Shown: positions 43,801 through 57,800, counted from the first letter of the stretch. The stretch: DNA of 64,000 bases from Siderastrea siderea (GCA_964030785.1 OZ034967.1:52233533-52297532); one strand, 5' to 3'. Notes: generated by a model not told the origin, from the letters alone. Translations and numbers: made by a program.

Positions 43801-46640
43801 AGGGGACCAAAACGTAACCAGCTGATAACGTTTTCTGCTAGACACAATGCAAAACTTGAAATAAGTGGCCTGATTTTTTTCAAGTTGCGATCCATTTCCA
43901 TCGTGGCCTTACCTGGCCAAAGTCACTTCGGTTACCATGGTTACAGTTTCAGTCCGCTAGAAGAGTACCGGTAGTTTTTGACAAAAGGGGACCGTTATTT
44001 TGGGTTTCCATCCATACAAACATACAATTTTTGTTTTTAATTCAATACGTAAAGTTGTTGACATGGCCTCTTTAAGGTCGGACGAACTGTGATGATTTCA
44101 CTGCTATGTCGTTTTACCAAAACGCGCAAAATATGACAGTGTATAACACTGTGGCCGGGATCCAGTATTATACCCGGATGATACTTACGGACATTTTTTC
44201 TCAATGCTCGAAATATACTCGGCGCGTATTATTTGTAAACATAGAATTAGGTGTATTTATATCGTTAGCAAGCGACTTTGTTTTACTTATTTCAGGAAGT
44301 ACATGTGACAAAGGTATCGATCTGGGAATCATAGTGGACAGATCTCGAAGTGTCGGAAAGGAGAACTACATAAAACTAAAAGATGCTCTAAAGACGTTCC
44401 TGGACAACTTCAACATCTCCGAAGGGACAACCCACACTTCTTTCATTTTCTTTGCTGGTGAAGCGACGCATCTGTTCAATCTCAGTGATTCACAATACCA
44501 CAGTAATGCAGCTGCCAAGGCAAGAATTGATGCGCTTTCCGACAAGCTTTACTATGGCACCCGAACCGATTTGGCATTGATGAAGGCACACGATCATTTG
44601 TTTGAAAATGGACATGACAGAAGAAGACGCCCAAATGTGCTTGTGGTGTTCACTGATGGCAAAACTGCGGCGGAATCAGCCCCCTACAGCGAAACCGTTC
44701 CACCCCTTGAGGTTAGCAGGCCAAGTGTTGGTCTCCCAGTGGCGTCTAACACTACTGAGAAATAGTAGGCGCCACTGAGATTACGTAAACTACCATGGCC
44801 AAGCTTGACACTAGCCACGTTTAGTATACATATATAACACAAATTTGAATGTCATTTGGCAAAATCAATATACTGCAAGATCACTTTCATTTGATCATCC
44901 TTTATAATTTCATCCAAAAACTCAAAAGTAGGAATTATTACTTTGTATGGATACCAATTGCGGCACCACAGGAAACTGCGTATTACAGAAAAGAGTTGTC
45001 CCAGTAATTTAAAGACCTTTGCGCTGTTTATGCCCATCTTAACTGCTAACGCAACCCACGCAATGTCATGCCACAACATTTATTGCGCGCGTTGAAGAGA
45101 AAATGTAGGCTAATATACGTCAGGTGGGCATTCCAATATCCATGCACGGATTTTTTTCGCTGAAATGCACAGTCCTTAGTTTTCCCTTCGATAGAGCTCT
45201 TTCTTTATTGATATCTTCGCATTTATTCACTTCCGAATTCCTCTTTTATATTACTTTACGCCGTTTTAGTTATAGATTAGATAGACACTTAATTTAAACA
45301 GGAAAGCCCAATTAGTAGCGAACGCTTTTGTGAGGTTTGAGAGAAGCAAGTAGCTGTTGGCAACGGTTCAGTAATATAATGCTTGTTTTCCAGCTTTCTG
45401 AGGACTACACTCACCCAGCTGATCACACTCATCAGTAGACCCACTTAGATGAAATTTGACTGAGATCGAAAGTGGATCTCTCGCATCTAAAAATTGCTGA
45501 AGCCATGGAGAGCTGCGAGGAACGATTTAACGGGGGGGGGGACAGCGGGCCGGGAGACCGGGAGAAAAGGGGGCGGGAGGTGTACGGGAGGCGGGAGAAG
45601 AGGTGGCGGGAAGCGGGATTCCCAAGGTGGCGGGAAGCGGGAGAAAAAGGGAAAAATTACGCAACATTGCGCAATATTTTGCAATCGAAAAAATGCAAAG
45701 AGGCGGGAGCCAAAAAATGCAGGGCGGGAACCGGGATTAAAGGAAACGGGAAGCGGGAGGTTTAAACCCCCCTGTGCCCCCCCCCCCCCCCCCCCACGAT
45801 TTAAAATCGGGAATTTTTTCCACACGCTTTATCTCTAAAGCCAATTGGGTGACCCTCCCCCTTTTTTAGGGCATCAGTCGGACATGAGCCGGAACTCATT
45901 ATATGACTGTAGCAAGCGTATGAAAAAAATCTCTATTGTAGATGGCTTTCACGCAAATGTCCCCAAATTTCGTGCTCAAATAACAAACAAAAAATCACAT
46001 TACGTGACACTGAGCAAGGAAAGGGTTTGGAGAACCCTTTACACTTGTGTCAATAATAATTGAGCAAAATTTTTATCTTTTATAATTATCTACTAAAAGG
46101 ACAAAGGTGTTAATATCATTGCTGTTGGCATTGGGAGCGGGATTAAAAAAGAAGAACTGGAAAAAATTTCTGGTGAGCGTGGCTCTGTGGTGCAGGTCCC
46201 GGGTTTTGATGCTCTCTCCGGAAAACTGAACGAGATAGTGGCTGAAGTTTGCAGTAAGTGTTTCTAGGATAATTGCCTGCCTGCCTGACTGACTGACTCT
46301 GACTACCTGAATGACTCATTCACTGACTCATTGATTAACTGACCAATCAGCCAGCCCACCACGCAACTACTGATCATGACCGACTGACTGACTGACTGAC
46401 TGACTGACTGACTGACTGACTGACTGAGTGACTGACTGACTGACTTCCTGACTCTGACTACCTGAATGACTCATTCACTGACTCACTGATTAACTGACCA
46501 ACCAGCCAGCCCACAACGGAACTACTGATCATGACCGACTGACTGACTGACTGACTGACTGACTGACCGAATGAATGGATGACAGTCTGATAATCTGGTA
46601 GTCTGACAAAATCGATCGATCGATCGATCGATCGATCGAT

Positions 46641-46701
<61 letters not shown>

Positions 46702-49700
46702 ATGAACAACATTGTACGATCTTTCTAGTTATAAATGGCGGCTACACACAATGGACAGAATGGTCAGAATGCAGCACAACTTGTGGAGATGGAACCAGGA
46801 TGCGTTCCAGAAACTGCACAAATCCAGAGCCAATGGGAGGAGGGAAAAACTGCGACGAAATAGGACCGCCTGAAGAGCGCGAGGCATGCGACCTTCCAGC
46901 ATGCGACGAATGTAAGTTCGTCTTGTCAATTCTTCATGGTTTTACATTTTCACTAGCATCAAAATTTTTCTTTTCCATTATTTATTTTTGTTTTTCCTTT
47001 TTTCGCCTCTTGTTATCGCATAATATATAGATTTAACCAAGCCTAAAGGCGGAGCCCCCCCCCCCTTTTTGTTTTGTTTGTTTGTTTCTTCGTTTTTGCT
47101 TTTTTTTTTTTTTTTGCTGGCAGTTATTAATTTGTGAAAATACTCTCATTCAAATTGTTAAATTAAAAAAAATTCTTAACCTCACTGGGAGCCGAACCCG
47201 GGACGTCGGCATCTGAAGCCGGATATTAATCCACTAGGCCATGAGGGTTTCTTGTGATCTTTTAAGTTAATTTTAATACTTATTTATTTCTTCGTGACAA
47301 GCTGCCTCTCAGCATGAACATGCTGGTGTTTTTCCTGGCAAAATGTGTTCGGAACGCCGTAAAAACCATGGTTGTGGACAGAAAAAACCAAGAAGCACTA
47401 AATCTGCTATACTTGGCGTTGAAACCGCTGCGAAAAGCTACGAATTCAAGCGGTGTGCCGACCGAGTTTGAACCGACGAGGCAAATTTGAACTTTTCGCC
47501 TGAACTTTATCGCCTAATTTTTTTCGCCTGAATTGAACTTTTCCCCTTCCACCAAAAAGACAACTGAGTATTCTTTTGAACTATTTTTTCCATTAACAAA
47601 TTTGTTTTTGACTTTTGTTGTCTTTGGTTGTTTTGCTACAACGCGGGTCAACATGCGATTTCGCGCCAAAAACACACGGGATTCAGCACAAGGTTATATC
47701 CAGTGTTTTATTTTCAAATTCGTTGGTAGATCGCCCATGCCCGATGTAAGAAAACGTCTGGTATCTGGCATTAGAAACTGTCAGTAAAAAAGACGCTTTG
47801 TGTTTTTGAAATTCAATTCTGGGAATATCTGGAATATATAGGTAACTGACAGGCGCGTTAACAAACATCAAATAACAATCGCGTACCGATCCGGACTATC
47901 TATTACGGTATTCCCACGTTCAACTCCATGTTTACAAAAAACATGGATTGTGGAAGTAGTGGAAGTAGCTGCAATTTTCTCCACCACGAATTTGTCATCG
48001 GAGCCGACGAATCTTTCCATGGACAACGCTAGCGTATGTACGCGTGGACTTCTCATCTCCATCGTGAAAACCACTACTTCCACACTTTTCAAGCCAAAAA
48101 AGAAAGCAATAGGTCTTTTACTCACCAACAGGTTCCACGCAGATTGAAAATTATATCGCGCGACCTGCGCGCTATCGTGGAGGAGCGTGGGTTTTCTGTC
48201 TAAAAGATTGTTTCATAATTAAATTAAGTTGTTTATATTTAAGGGATGGACCATTTAATTTAATTAAATTTTTTTTTTTTGGAAGAGGGAGGGTGGGGGC
48301 AAACACGAAAATTCCTGCCCAACTTTTATAGAAGAAATAAAAATCGTGCATAGCGGCACAAAGCAAAAATAAAAAAAATTGCAAATTAGTGAGATGAAAT
48401 TTATATTTCGCTTTTAGTCCCGAAAAAATATTCATGCAGAAAAAAATTCACCCCCCTCCCCCGAAAGGTATAACGTGTTTAGTATGATTTTAAGTGATTC
48501 AAAATTTCACTTTAATTTTATTTATTAGCTAATTAGTGAAATATTTAGTCCATTTCAAGTCAATAAAAGTCAGTCCAGAGTCCAGTCCAGAGTCCAGTCC
48601 AGTGTCAAGTCCAAGGTCCAGTCCAGCTCTACCATTTGGCCCTTCCTTGTCATCTCCCCTTTTGTAGTTCTTTTTCAAGAATCTGTAATGTTCATTTGGC
48701 AGCAAATAAAAAAATTGTCTTCAGATATACAGATAAGATATGAGAGGTGACAACGAACGCAAAAGGAAACAGAACCTTAAAGCATTAGATGAATACAGAA
48801 TAGTCCGCGCTAGGGGGGAGAGGGACGCCAATCGAAGCTCTGACGGCGACTTAAAGAAATGAAAATAAATGCAGGCTCCTTAAACTCAAGCCACGAAACG
48901 ACATATGGGGCAACTTGTATCACTATCAGCTTGAATGTTGCTTGAATAAGGCTTTTGTATGCGCTGACCTTAGTAGGAATAGTGGGGATGCTAGTGGTAG
49001 ATCTGGTAAGGTTGAGGATAAGGATGATAATAGGTGGTAGTGGTTGTCGTCGTGAAAAATAATGAATATGGGTTGGTATAGAGATATAACTAAACTAACA
49101 CCGTCTTATGAAATGGTGGAATCTAAACCTCGCAGTGAGCAGTTCGCTTCAAAATGCATAGAACTAGATAAAGCTGATTGCTAAATTTTAGGAAATTTCA
49201 TCTTTACAGCAATTGACGGGGGATACACCAGATGGACTACCTGGACCCAGTGTAGTCGAACATGCGGTGGAGGACAGCAGGTACGATTCCGAGCCTGCAC
49301 CAATCCACCACCGAATGGCAATGGCAAAACATGCGATGAAATTGGTGAACCACAACAAATGATTGCGTGTAATTCGAATCCTTGTAAAGAAGGTAAGATA
49401 AAAGACAAATCCAATTTAGATTAGAATGGCTAACTGAAAATGTTAATGATGGTGGTAAAATAGAAAATCTGTGGCCATCATGTCATGAGGTTCAAAAATT
49501 AAGTCTACAAAATATCAAGGCAATCTTATATATTTCGGTTTTATTACTCTTAATTTAATGTAAGTAACTTAAAATACTAGAACCAGTATTGCGATGGGTT
49601 GAAGGCATTGTTATTAGAGGGTATAAGAGTTACACTTTGGCTAACAAGTACTGACGAAGAATAAAATATAGATGGGCGAGCACATGCCATGCCACCATGT

Positions 49701-50391
49701 ACTGCTGCATTAACAATGCCTTTTCTCTTTTACTTATTAGATCCAGCACCATGTGACCAGGGCATTGATCTCGGCATCTTAATCGACCGCTCTCTTAGCA
49801 TTAGACGGAAAAACGTCGAGCGACTTCTGAAAGGGTTCATGCCACGCTTTCTAAAACAGATGAGCGTTTCAAGAAAGAAGACACACATTGGTATCATTAT
49901 GTACAACAGAGAGGCCCAGATCCTCGCCCCCTTCAACGGGCCAAAATCCAGATCACGAAGGAGGGCAATCTCTTTCGTCAAAAGCCTTGATCCAGGAGTT
50001 GCTTCTTTAACACGCACTGACAAAGGTTTGACTTTGGCGTACAGCCAACTATTTGTCAAGAAAAATGGTGACAGGCGCAAGAAACAAAACGTCCTCCTGA
50101 CGTTTACAGATGGTCGGGCTTATCGAAGGAAACATATAAAGCCATTCTCAGAAACGGTGCCTCCGCTTACGGTAGGTCTTCAGGTTTCGATTTGCTTTCG
50201 ATTCCAATCTGTATGTTGACTTACTCATCACCTTGTACGAAAACAAGTTAACATAACGCTTAAGAGAGGTTCCAGTCTGATGCAAAATGATGGAAGTAGG
50301 TGGGGGTTTAGTGTGTCCTACTCTTTCACCAATTGGTTTGTAAAAACCGGTTCAAATCCTGTAAGATTACCATGAATTGCTACCATAGTAA

Positions 50392-50461
<70 letters not shown>

Positions 50462-52907
50462 TGTCTTTGGAAAAGTGTATGAGAAGGAAAAAGCCCTAGC
50501 AGTAACATAATGAATGTATCAAAGAAATAAGAGATAAATGGTTCAGTAGATATTGAATTCACGCACGGTTAGGGACATTTGTTAGGGCGGATAATCGAAG
50601 GAGGGTCTTACTGGATGGTCCGGCAAAATGCTATCTTTCTGCCAAAAAAGGTATGCGCATAATAGACTGCAAAACGGAATTTAACATTTCTGTTTCCAGC
50701 AAAGGAAAAGATGCCACGTGGTTGCTGTCGGATACGGTGTGCCAAGGAAGCTTAATATAACTCAGCTCCGAGAAATTGCTAGTGATAACGTGGTCAAAGT
50801 TAAGAGACCAGATAGAATAACAAGATCTAGAGTAGTGAGGGAAATCAAGAACATGGTCTGCAGTAAGTAGATCCTTTGTTTCATTATCAAGAGCAAATCA
50901 ATGAAGCCCTTAGCCATTTTTATCTACATGAAGTCTTCAGAGGGGGGTTTCCTCTGGGATTTAACTCGTTACTGGAGGAAATTGAACAAAACGAGTGGAT
51001 ACGTTACAAAGGGGTTTTTATTTTGAGGTGTTGATGGGGACATGGCTTTGCCAGAACAAGAAATACAGTTTGACGATGACAAATAAATGTCCCATCTTCA
51101 ATCATCCACTTCGGCCAAACTTTCTTGGCGAAGGGTAAAAAATATCCTTACCTTACGTTTTAAAATTCCTTCAACTTGTCGACTTATCTCTTTACCTTCC
51201 ACTGAAGGCTAATCCCATTCTGAACCTCATTGCAGAGTTGCTCCATGTAAGCTAGGCGTTTGTATTTATTAGCCACTATTCTTGAGAACAAACCTTTGTT
51301 ACTGTAGATGTTGATGGTGGCTACAATCAGTGGAGCATGTGGTCAATGTGTAGTGCCACCTGTGGAGTTGGAGTCAAGGTTCGAAGCAGGGTCTGTAATT
51401 CACCTCCACCTCGAAAAGGGGGACGGGACTGTACACGATTGGGATACCCGTATGAAACAGTTGAATGTAATGCAGGAGAATGCCCTACAGGTCAGTAAAG
51501 TAACCTGCTGAGAACTCCACCTTATCGATCTGTACTAAATTCTCTCTGGTAATCATTTACAAGGCATTTCCTGTATAGGCTGAAAGCTTGGGCAAAGATG
51601 AACTTCACGCTCCTGCATGTCTTACACAAGTATAATGTGTATAATGGTCACGCCAGTTTTTTGTCTTTGCAAGTTTTCTCCTTCAAAATTGCTGCCATTA
51701 AGCTAATCTTCGTGACTACTTTATTACTTTTTCATTAAAATCACGAAATCAATCCGGGCTCGACTACTTTCATTTCGACCAATAGTAGCAAAGTCTATGT
51801 TTCAAAGGGACTGTTAAACTACTGCAAGTATATTTTATACCTTTCCTTTGCTGTTCATCCACTGTCTATCCTAGTGTCACAGATATTACGACTTCGCCAG
51901 TCATCTGTAGACACGCAAGTGATCAGTGAAAATAAATGCTTATTTGGTCAACTGCAAAATGGTGCCAATAAAATTCACGAATAGTTTGTAATGTTAACAT
52001 TTTCTTCATCGGATTCTTTCTAGAGCCAACACCGTGCCAAGGTAAGAAGCGGGACGTTTGCATGATAGTGGACAGGTCAATGAGCGTAAAAGTCCCAAAC
52101 TTTGTACGTGTGAAGAGCTTCCTAATACAGTTCATTCATCAGTTTGATCCTGACACACATTTCAGTGTCATTACCTTCGCTAAGGAACCTACAGTGCTGT
52201 GTAAGTTTGCAGACAGCCAGTGCCAGACCGCAGATGGTACGCACGATCTGATTTCAGAGATACCCGACAAGCTTTACTGGGGAACTTTCACCGACAAAGC
52301 CTTGATTGCTGCTGACCAGTTTGTCTACACACCAGAGAATGGCGACAGAGCGGATGCCTCCAACCTGATCATGGTTATTACTGATGGAAAAACCATGAAG
52401 GGATCTTTGCCGTTTAACGTTACTGTTCCTCCGCTGAGGGTTTGTTTTCTGTTATCACGTTATTTTTAAAAAATATAAATTTGCATTAGTTTTGTAATAC
52501 GGTGGTAATGTTTGGTTGGACTGAATGTGCATGTAGTGCATAAGTTGCACAATTTAACTACAATCGTGGCCAATAGTTCCGGCTTGAGACACCGTGTGAA
52601 TCAAGCCTCATGTTCTGATTGTCCAATTCACTGTGTCAGTTTTTGTTGAGATCAGTCAGGTATTATCAAGTTATTACCCAACTGAGCTCATTGACATCTT
52701 TTTGTTTCACTAATTGAAATTTAGGACGGCAAAAACGCCAAGGTGTTAGCATTCGGTGTTGGTCCCTCTATTCGCGAAGAGGATCTTAATGAGATGGCCG
52801 GGGAGAAGAATTGGTTCTACGTGGACAATTTCCTTAACATGAAGGAAAGAATCCCTGATATTCTGGAGTCAGCATGCAATGAAACCGTGCCAAGCCCACT
52901 GCCATAA
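40870..52907 (+). CDS. Secreted vWA/thrombospondin-1 protein, coadhesin-like, 11 exons, 794 aa
   Basis: Exons by GT/AG and frame: 40870-40921, 43090-43110, 44296-44711, 46100-46253, 46729-46911, 49210-49392, 49741-50171, 50700-50862, 51308-51490, 52024-52439, 52725-52907 (TAA). A signal peptide (MASSLPAVAFVVLASICG) is followed by vWA1, TSP1, TSP1, vWA2, TSP1, vWA3. MIDAS DxSxS motifs: DRSRS, DRSLS, DRSMS. TSP1 units show W-xx-W-xx-C and CSxTCG-like starts. Each vWA uses two exons and each TSP1 one 183-bp phase 1-1 exon. Coral coadhesin combines the same domains in mucus/skeletal matrix; the exact orthologue is uncertain. Confidence 0.85.
41036..41545. repeat. Inverted array of CTCACAGCAAAT-type motifs in intron 1
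   Basis: The left arm (41036-41130) has several TCACAGCAAA-TACAAAT units; the right arm (41430-41545) has AATTTGCTGTGAGTGATTTG units, the reverse complement. The arms enclose a CTGCAGACTA-type tandem stretch (41150-41300). Probably a foldback element. Confidence 0.6.
41692..41912. repeat. 79-bp tandem repeat, about 2.8 copies
   Basis: Units start GTGGAAATAAGATATAG at 41692, 41771 and 41850 with nearly identical sequence. Intronic. Confidence 0.85.
43519..43645. repeat. Hairpin MITE with 32-bp inverted arms
   Basis: Arm 43519-43550 (starting GGTAACCACGCATTTTTCAG) is the exact reverse complement of 43614-43645; spacer about 63 bp. Intronic. Confidence 0.8.
45532..45797. repeat. GGCGGGA low-complexity region ending in a C-tract
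   Basis: Repeated GGCGGGAAGCGGGA words followed by an interrupted C-rich tract (45766-45796). It lies in an intron of the vWA/TSP1 gene. Open frames here are compositional. Confidence 0.75.
46290..46702. repeat. Compound tetranucleotide microsatellite region
   Basis: (GACT)n tracts at about 46378-46443 and 46533-46567, with surrounding text duplicated (CCTGAATGACTCATTCACTG twice, 46309 and 46461), then (GATC)n grading into (GATT)n at 46613-46700. It ends 27 bases before the TSP1 exon at 46729. Confidence 0.9.
47170..47250 (-). repeat. tRNA-derived SINE head
   Basis: On the minus strand: GGCCTAGTGGATTA (A-box-like), CTTCAGA loop, and GGGTTCGGCTCCC (B-box). The stems are imperfect and the T loop is altered, so a SINE relic is more likely than a working tRNA gene. 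Confidence 0.5.
50392..50461. repeat. (TTA)n microsatellite
   Basis: About 70 bases of uninterrupted ATT/TTA repeat in the intron after the vWA2 exon. Confidence 0.95.
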
Positions 52908-53722
52908 AACAGCAAACTCAAAAGGTCTGATTGGTGCACTAGTAAGTATGGTATGGTAAATGTGCTTTAGTCTGCTATGACCATTTTTAATTGAATATGA
53001 AAAGTAATTCCTTTTGTTTTGGTTTTGTTTCCTATGTTCAGTGATTCAATTGGTAATAAAGTAAGGATTGTACCATTTTCTACTACTTTCTCAACCAATA
53101 AGAACTAGAACCAAAACCAACCGTGACACTTGTTCTGGCGTGAGTTTCCGCTCTTGGCAACAGTTACAGGGTTGTGTTACATGAATTATGATTGGTTCAT
53201 ATGTTGTTTTTTCATTTAGTTATAAATTTATTAATTTATTTATTTATTGATGAATTGCCAGAGTGATCTACGTACAATTAACCCTAAATCTGAAAATGCC
53301 ACTCGAAATAATAGGCTGTACTATGTAACAGCAAAGATTTCAAACCTTAAAACAAATTTACTATTCCCATATTTGGTCTGGACTTCAAACACTTCTTGGA
53401 AAAGCACTAACGCCGTCGCGTAGTGATGATGATGATGATGATGATGATGATGACGACGACAAAGTGTTTCAAAATGATGTAAATTGTTCTTTTTGCAGAG
53501 AAAAGCAGTGCTCTAGAATGGGTCAATTCCAATTAAAAGAGGATTCAGTGGGACACTACAACTAAACAGGGTTATGAAGAGAGGATTCAGTGGGACACTA
53601 CAAATTAAGCAGCTTATAGACCGCACACTAGAACGAAATTATTAACTGTTTAAAAAAGGGATGAAATTAAAAAAATTTTGACAAGGCAGTCTTGGTTTTT
53701 TCACTTTTCTGTTTTGCCTACT
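52908..53722. other. 3' flank of the vWA/TSP1 gene
   Basis: Presumed 3' UTR and downstream DNA. Contains AATAAA at about 53055 (polyadenylation candidate), a (GAT)n tract at 53427-53452, and a duplicated GAGGATTCAGTGGGACACTA sentence (53541 and 53582). No further coding region seen. Confidence 0.5.
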
Positions 53723-54868
53723 TTAAGGTGTTTCGATACAGTTTTTTTTGGGACTACACCTAACTTTTTGAATCGGCTCTTAGACAGTCTTCTCCTTGTC
53801 AGATCAACGTGCAATTTACACTACTTGTTGGTTTTGGATTGAACTTTAGCGTGGTTTACATTTTGTGAAAATCGATATTTCCATGACAACGACAAACAAA
53901 AATACTCGAAAACAGTAAAATTGAAATTTTGCACGATCCAGATTTCACTTTGAAAAGCAAATACCAACATCTGAAACTGTGGTGTATGGCAAACAAAATA
54001 CACAAGAACAACAAATTTATGTATGTTTGTTTTGAAGTAAATCGCAGAAACATTTTCAACCTTAGTTTTTGCATAGTAATAATAAATGCACCGAATTGAT
54101 GAAATGGCTAGAAAATACTGTTAAATTTCAGTATTGAGCCTCATTAACATTGATTTACTAGAACACTTTTAAATTTAACGATAAAGAGGACGATGATGAA
54201 CCGACGGAAAAGCTTGCGTTACAATTCACAGTTGGCAAGTAAATGCTAATATATTCAAAGTAATGTGTAATTCATTGCTTCGTGATTTTTATCTGGTTTC
54301 TTTGTTCTTTTTTGCACTGTAGATTACAACGAAAAGTAAAAATCACGGAGGAATGCATTGCGCATTACTTTGAAAATATTAGCATTTATTAAATGTAAAG
54401 AAGATCCTCGCAGTTATTAACGCAACTTATGCAGTTGCGAAAAGAAAGCCTGAAAATGTAACGCAAGCTTTTCCGTCGGTTCATACGTCCTCTTTAAAAT
54501 TGGTCACTTCGTCAAGCAGGCGTGTTTAATTTTTTTAAAAAATCTATCGAGCCGTTCTTAAGATTTTCGCAAAAGCGCTCAAATTCAAAAATTACCACAA
54601 AATGATTACGCGAATGATCTAAGAAAAAACAATTCCTTCTCGAGATCGCAAACGCCAATTTCAACAAAACTTTCTAGGCCTTAAATAGTAAGTAAAAGAC
54701 ACATTTTAACAGTATTTTCTAGCCATCTCATCAAATCACTGATTATTTCTCGGTGCATTTTTTATTGCTATGCAAAAACTAAGGTTGAAAATATTTGTTT
54801 CTGCGGTTTACTTCAAAACAAACATACAGAATTTTGGGTCCCAAAAAAACTGTATCGAAACACCTTAA
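53723..54868. mobile_element. Foldback nonautonomous element flanked by TTAA
   Basis: TTAA (53723-53726) then GGTGTTTCGATACAGTTTTT; the mirror ends AAAAACTGTATCGAAACACC followed by TTAA (54865-54868). Long inner inverted segments (54025-54115 with 54690-54810; 54180-54245 with 54395-54495) make it nearly palindromic. TTAA duplication is the piggyBac hallmark; no transposase is encoded. Confidence 0.75.
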
Positions 54869-57800
54869 GGGATGACCTTCTCACAATCAAATATATGCCT
54901 GTTGCAAATTGAAATTCACGATTACCGCTATGGTGATTGTGTTTGTGATTCCGAGCAATTTCAGTAAAACGTTTAAGTACAGTCTACATTACGCGCTTAA
55001 CTATGCCTAATGCTACCCTGACAGACATTCTGCGAAGAAGGCAGTCGCGTTTGAAGGTTTCTTTACACTTGACCGTCAGAATCGCTGCCAAATTCAGTGT
55101 AAAGCAGAGTGAAGTATTTAAAAAAGTCTTATACATGTAAAGATTGCGTGTTTTCTATGCGTGCAGGGTATTACAGAAAGTTGGAATTTGCCCATTTAGA
55201 AACGACCAAATAGTATAGAAAGGCCGTGAGACATAAGGCAAACTTAACATAAACAACGCCACCATCATATGTGGACAAAAATAAGCGCGATCTTGTCTGG
55301 ACAACACTTCGTTCAGGGGCTTAGCACGTATCACTTGCCCAATGTCAACATGCATGTTCTCCTCTCCGTTTTCCATGTATAACAAATAACACTAGTTGGG
55401 ATAATTTCCTTAAACATCAAGGCATTTGTCTTTGCTGATCATTTCCTTTATTATCAAGACTTTTAAGTTTGTTCAATTCGTGATTCTGAAAGAAGAAATT
55501 AGATGTTTGTCACTATTGAAGCTTAAAAAGTTAAACGTCGTCCGTATGGGCTGCCTTGCGGACAGAGTGCGTCTTTTCCCCACTTTTTTGTGTACACGTA
55601 CGGTTGTAATTCTTCAGTGCGCAAACGGGAAGAGAAACCTGACGGACGCGAGTTGTTGTCCTTTTCCGGCACACTTTCACTCGTCCATTGTCTCGTTTAT
55701 CGACCAGCGCGGTGTCCCATCCCCTGATCACTTGCCATAGAAACAGAAATACATGGTTGCAAAAAAAAAAAAAAACCTCGGGAAGTAAACCAGTGATCGA
55801 AAAATTGCTATTACAAGGCTCGGCAAGGAAAGGAAGAATTCAAAAGAAATGACAATTTCCTATAGAAGAAAGCTTACGAAATATGAAATATCATGTATGT
55901 GATCGACAAATGAAAGGTTTTAATACACGTGGAAGACGACCTACAACCCTAAAAAAAGTCAGACTTGAAAGTGATTGGATCGAACAGGTCACGATCATAC
56001 GATCACCGAGCCAAGTTGGAGCTGTCGATGATGTCAGCTCGGAGAATTTCCGTGGGAGATGAATAGACGGAAATGAAATATTTTCTATTGGTATATTTTA
56101 ATGCCACGTAGTCACTCAAACAGTGTCGGACGGGGAAGCAGCTTGCGCATCAGTTACAACGCAAAGCAATAAAGTGTGGTTTTCTTCTCCCTGAGAGTTC
56201 TGTAGCTATTTTCCGTGAGTTTTTGTACTCCTATTTCAAGAATTCACGGATATTACCTTCCTCCATGTAAATTCCATCGTCCCCTGGTTAAAACTGCCAC
56301 ACGTCAGCTAAGGTTGAAGATAGATAAGTGTCATAACGTTGCGCTCGCTCGATCAACTGTATGACGTCAGCGCGAACCATTATTTAAAAAGTTTTTTTTT
56401 ATTCATTTCCCTGCAGCTTCGACAAATTCTTTGCCACGAGAGCAATCTACTTGCAACATAATCAATAATAGTACGCTACGAACAGTGTATACTAGACTTT
56501 CAAATTTCGAGAGGAAATGGTTTGCAAGAAATAACATGCGGATTCCGACGTAGTCGCAGATCGCAAATTCGTCCCTTGAGTATATCGTGGAAACTGGAAT
56601 CTCTCAAGAGTAATTTTCTACTCACCAACAAGTTTGTCACGCCGAAAATCCTCCGATCATCCACAGAAACACTTCAGCTTGTTCTCGCTAGCATCGCTGA
56701 CAAAAAAAGACCACTGTTAGCAAATTTAAGCCAGAATAATGGACCATTCCATGATACGCACATTACGACAAGCTACCAGTTGGCTTAATACAATGTAGCT
56801 CTTTTAGTAAGGGACATGTCTACTGGCAGACAATTTTTTTTTCTTTGCAGCTGCCTAGCTAAATGCGAGGTTTTAAAATCCTTCATCGACAGCTCACGTG
56901 GACTCCTACGAATTCTGAGACAAAAACATCTCAGCTTCCCCCACACCCCAACAACCACTATCGCGGCACAACTAATCCTTCCGTTAGATAGTGCGGATGC
57001 GTATAGTCCACATTTCAGAAAAAGCTATATATTTTTCCACGACAATTATTACAATAATTCCATACCTTAATGCTCATGGTCGTTACTCCTAGTTTTTAGT
57101 TTCCCTGACATTAAACTTCCGAAACATATTACAGCGCCCACAGGTAGCCAATTATCTCAAAACAAGAATACGAAATTGGCTCATTCAATTAAAAAGAGGT
57201 TTGCTAGCGTCGTGCTGGAGAACGGAAGGGTAAGTGCACAACCTTGCATAATTACAGTACTTGTTGAGAGCAAAACTTAAAAAGATGTTGAGCGAACCTA
57301 ATGCCCCAGATAGCAAGTGAGAAAAGTATTAACAAAGAAGCATTCACAATTTCAGATAATTTAAAATTTTTAACTTTTTTTAAGAATTTTTAAGAGCGGC
57401 TTTTTTTCTGACCGGGTGAGGAGTGGCACATCTGTGGAAAATCAGGGTTCTTCATATTTTGTCTAAAGATAACCTATGGTAAACCAGTTAACCCGGTATT
57501 TTTATTTTCCTCAAATTATTTTTTAATTTAATGAAAAAATTGGTCAACCGTTACGGCCGTACGTTGCCTCAAAATGCCTAAAATAAAAGCGATTTTTACG
57601 TCCACAAAAACCCTCGCTCGCAAAAGTGCAACGGAAAACTAGACTTAAATGAGCTCGGATAATGACTTAGGACATAATTAAGAGCAATTTGAGCCTAAAA
57701 GTAGGATCAAATTTCTCGTGCCGGAGCAAAACTTAAGATAGCCAATGTTTGGAAATCTCAGTCTAGAGTTCTTTTCCAAAACATCAGTTCTATGTCTGGT

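Noticed and set aside
44106..44295. Continuation of the vWA1 exon upstream in the same frame
   Set aside because: A polypyrimidine-like stretch and TTTCAG acceptor at 44291-44295, with phase matching exon 2, place the exon start at 44296.
45472..45838. Overlapping Arg/Gly-rich and Pro-rich frames on both strands
   Set aside because: Low-complexity GGCGGGA and poly-C sequence within an intron of the vWA/TSP1 gene.
46458..46712. Open frame encoding repeated INQS/IDRS
   Set aside because: Pure product of the GATT/GATC and GACT microsatellites.
57134..57230. Possible isolated coding exon
   Set aside because: AG and GTAAGT borders are present, but no neighbouring exon or domain supports it; mentioned only in the region note.
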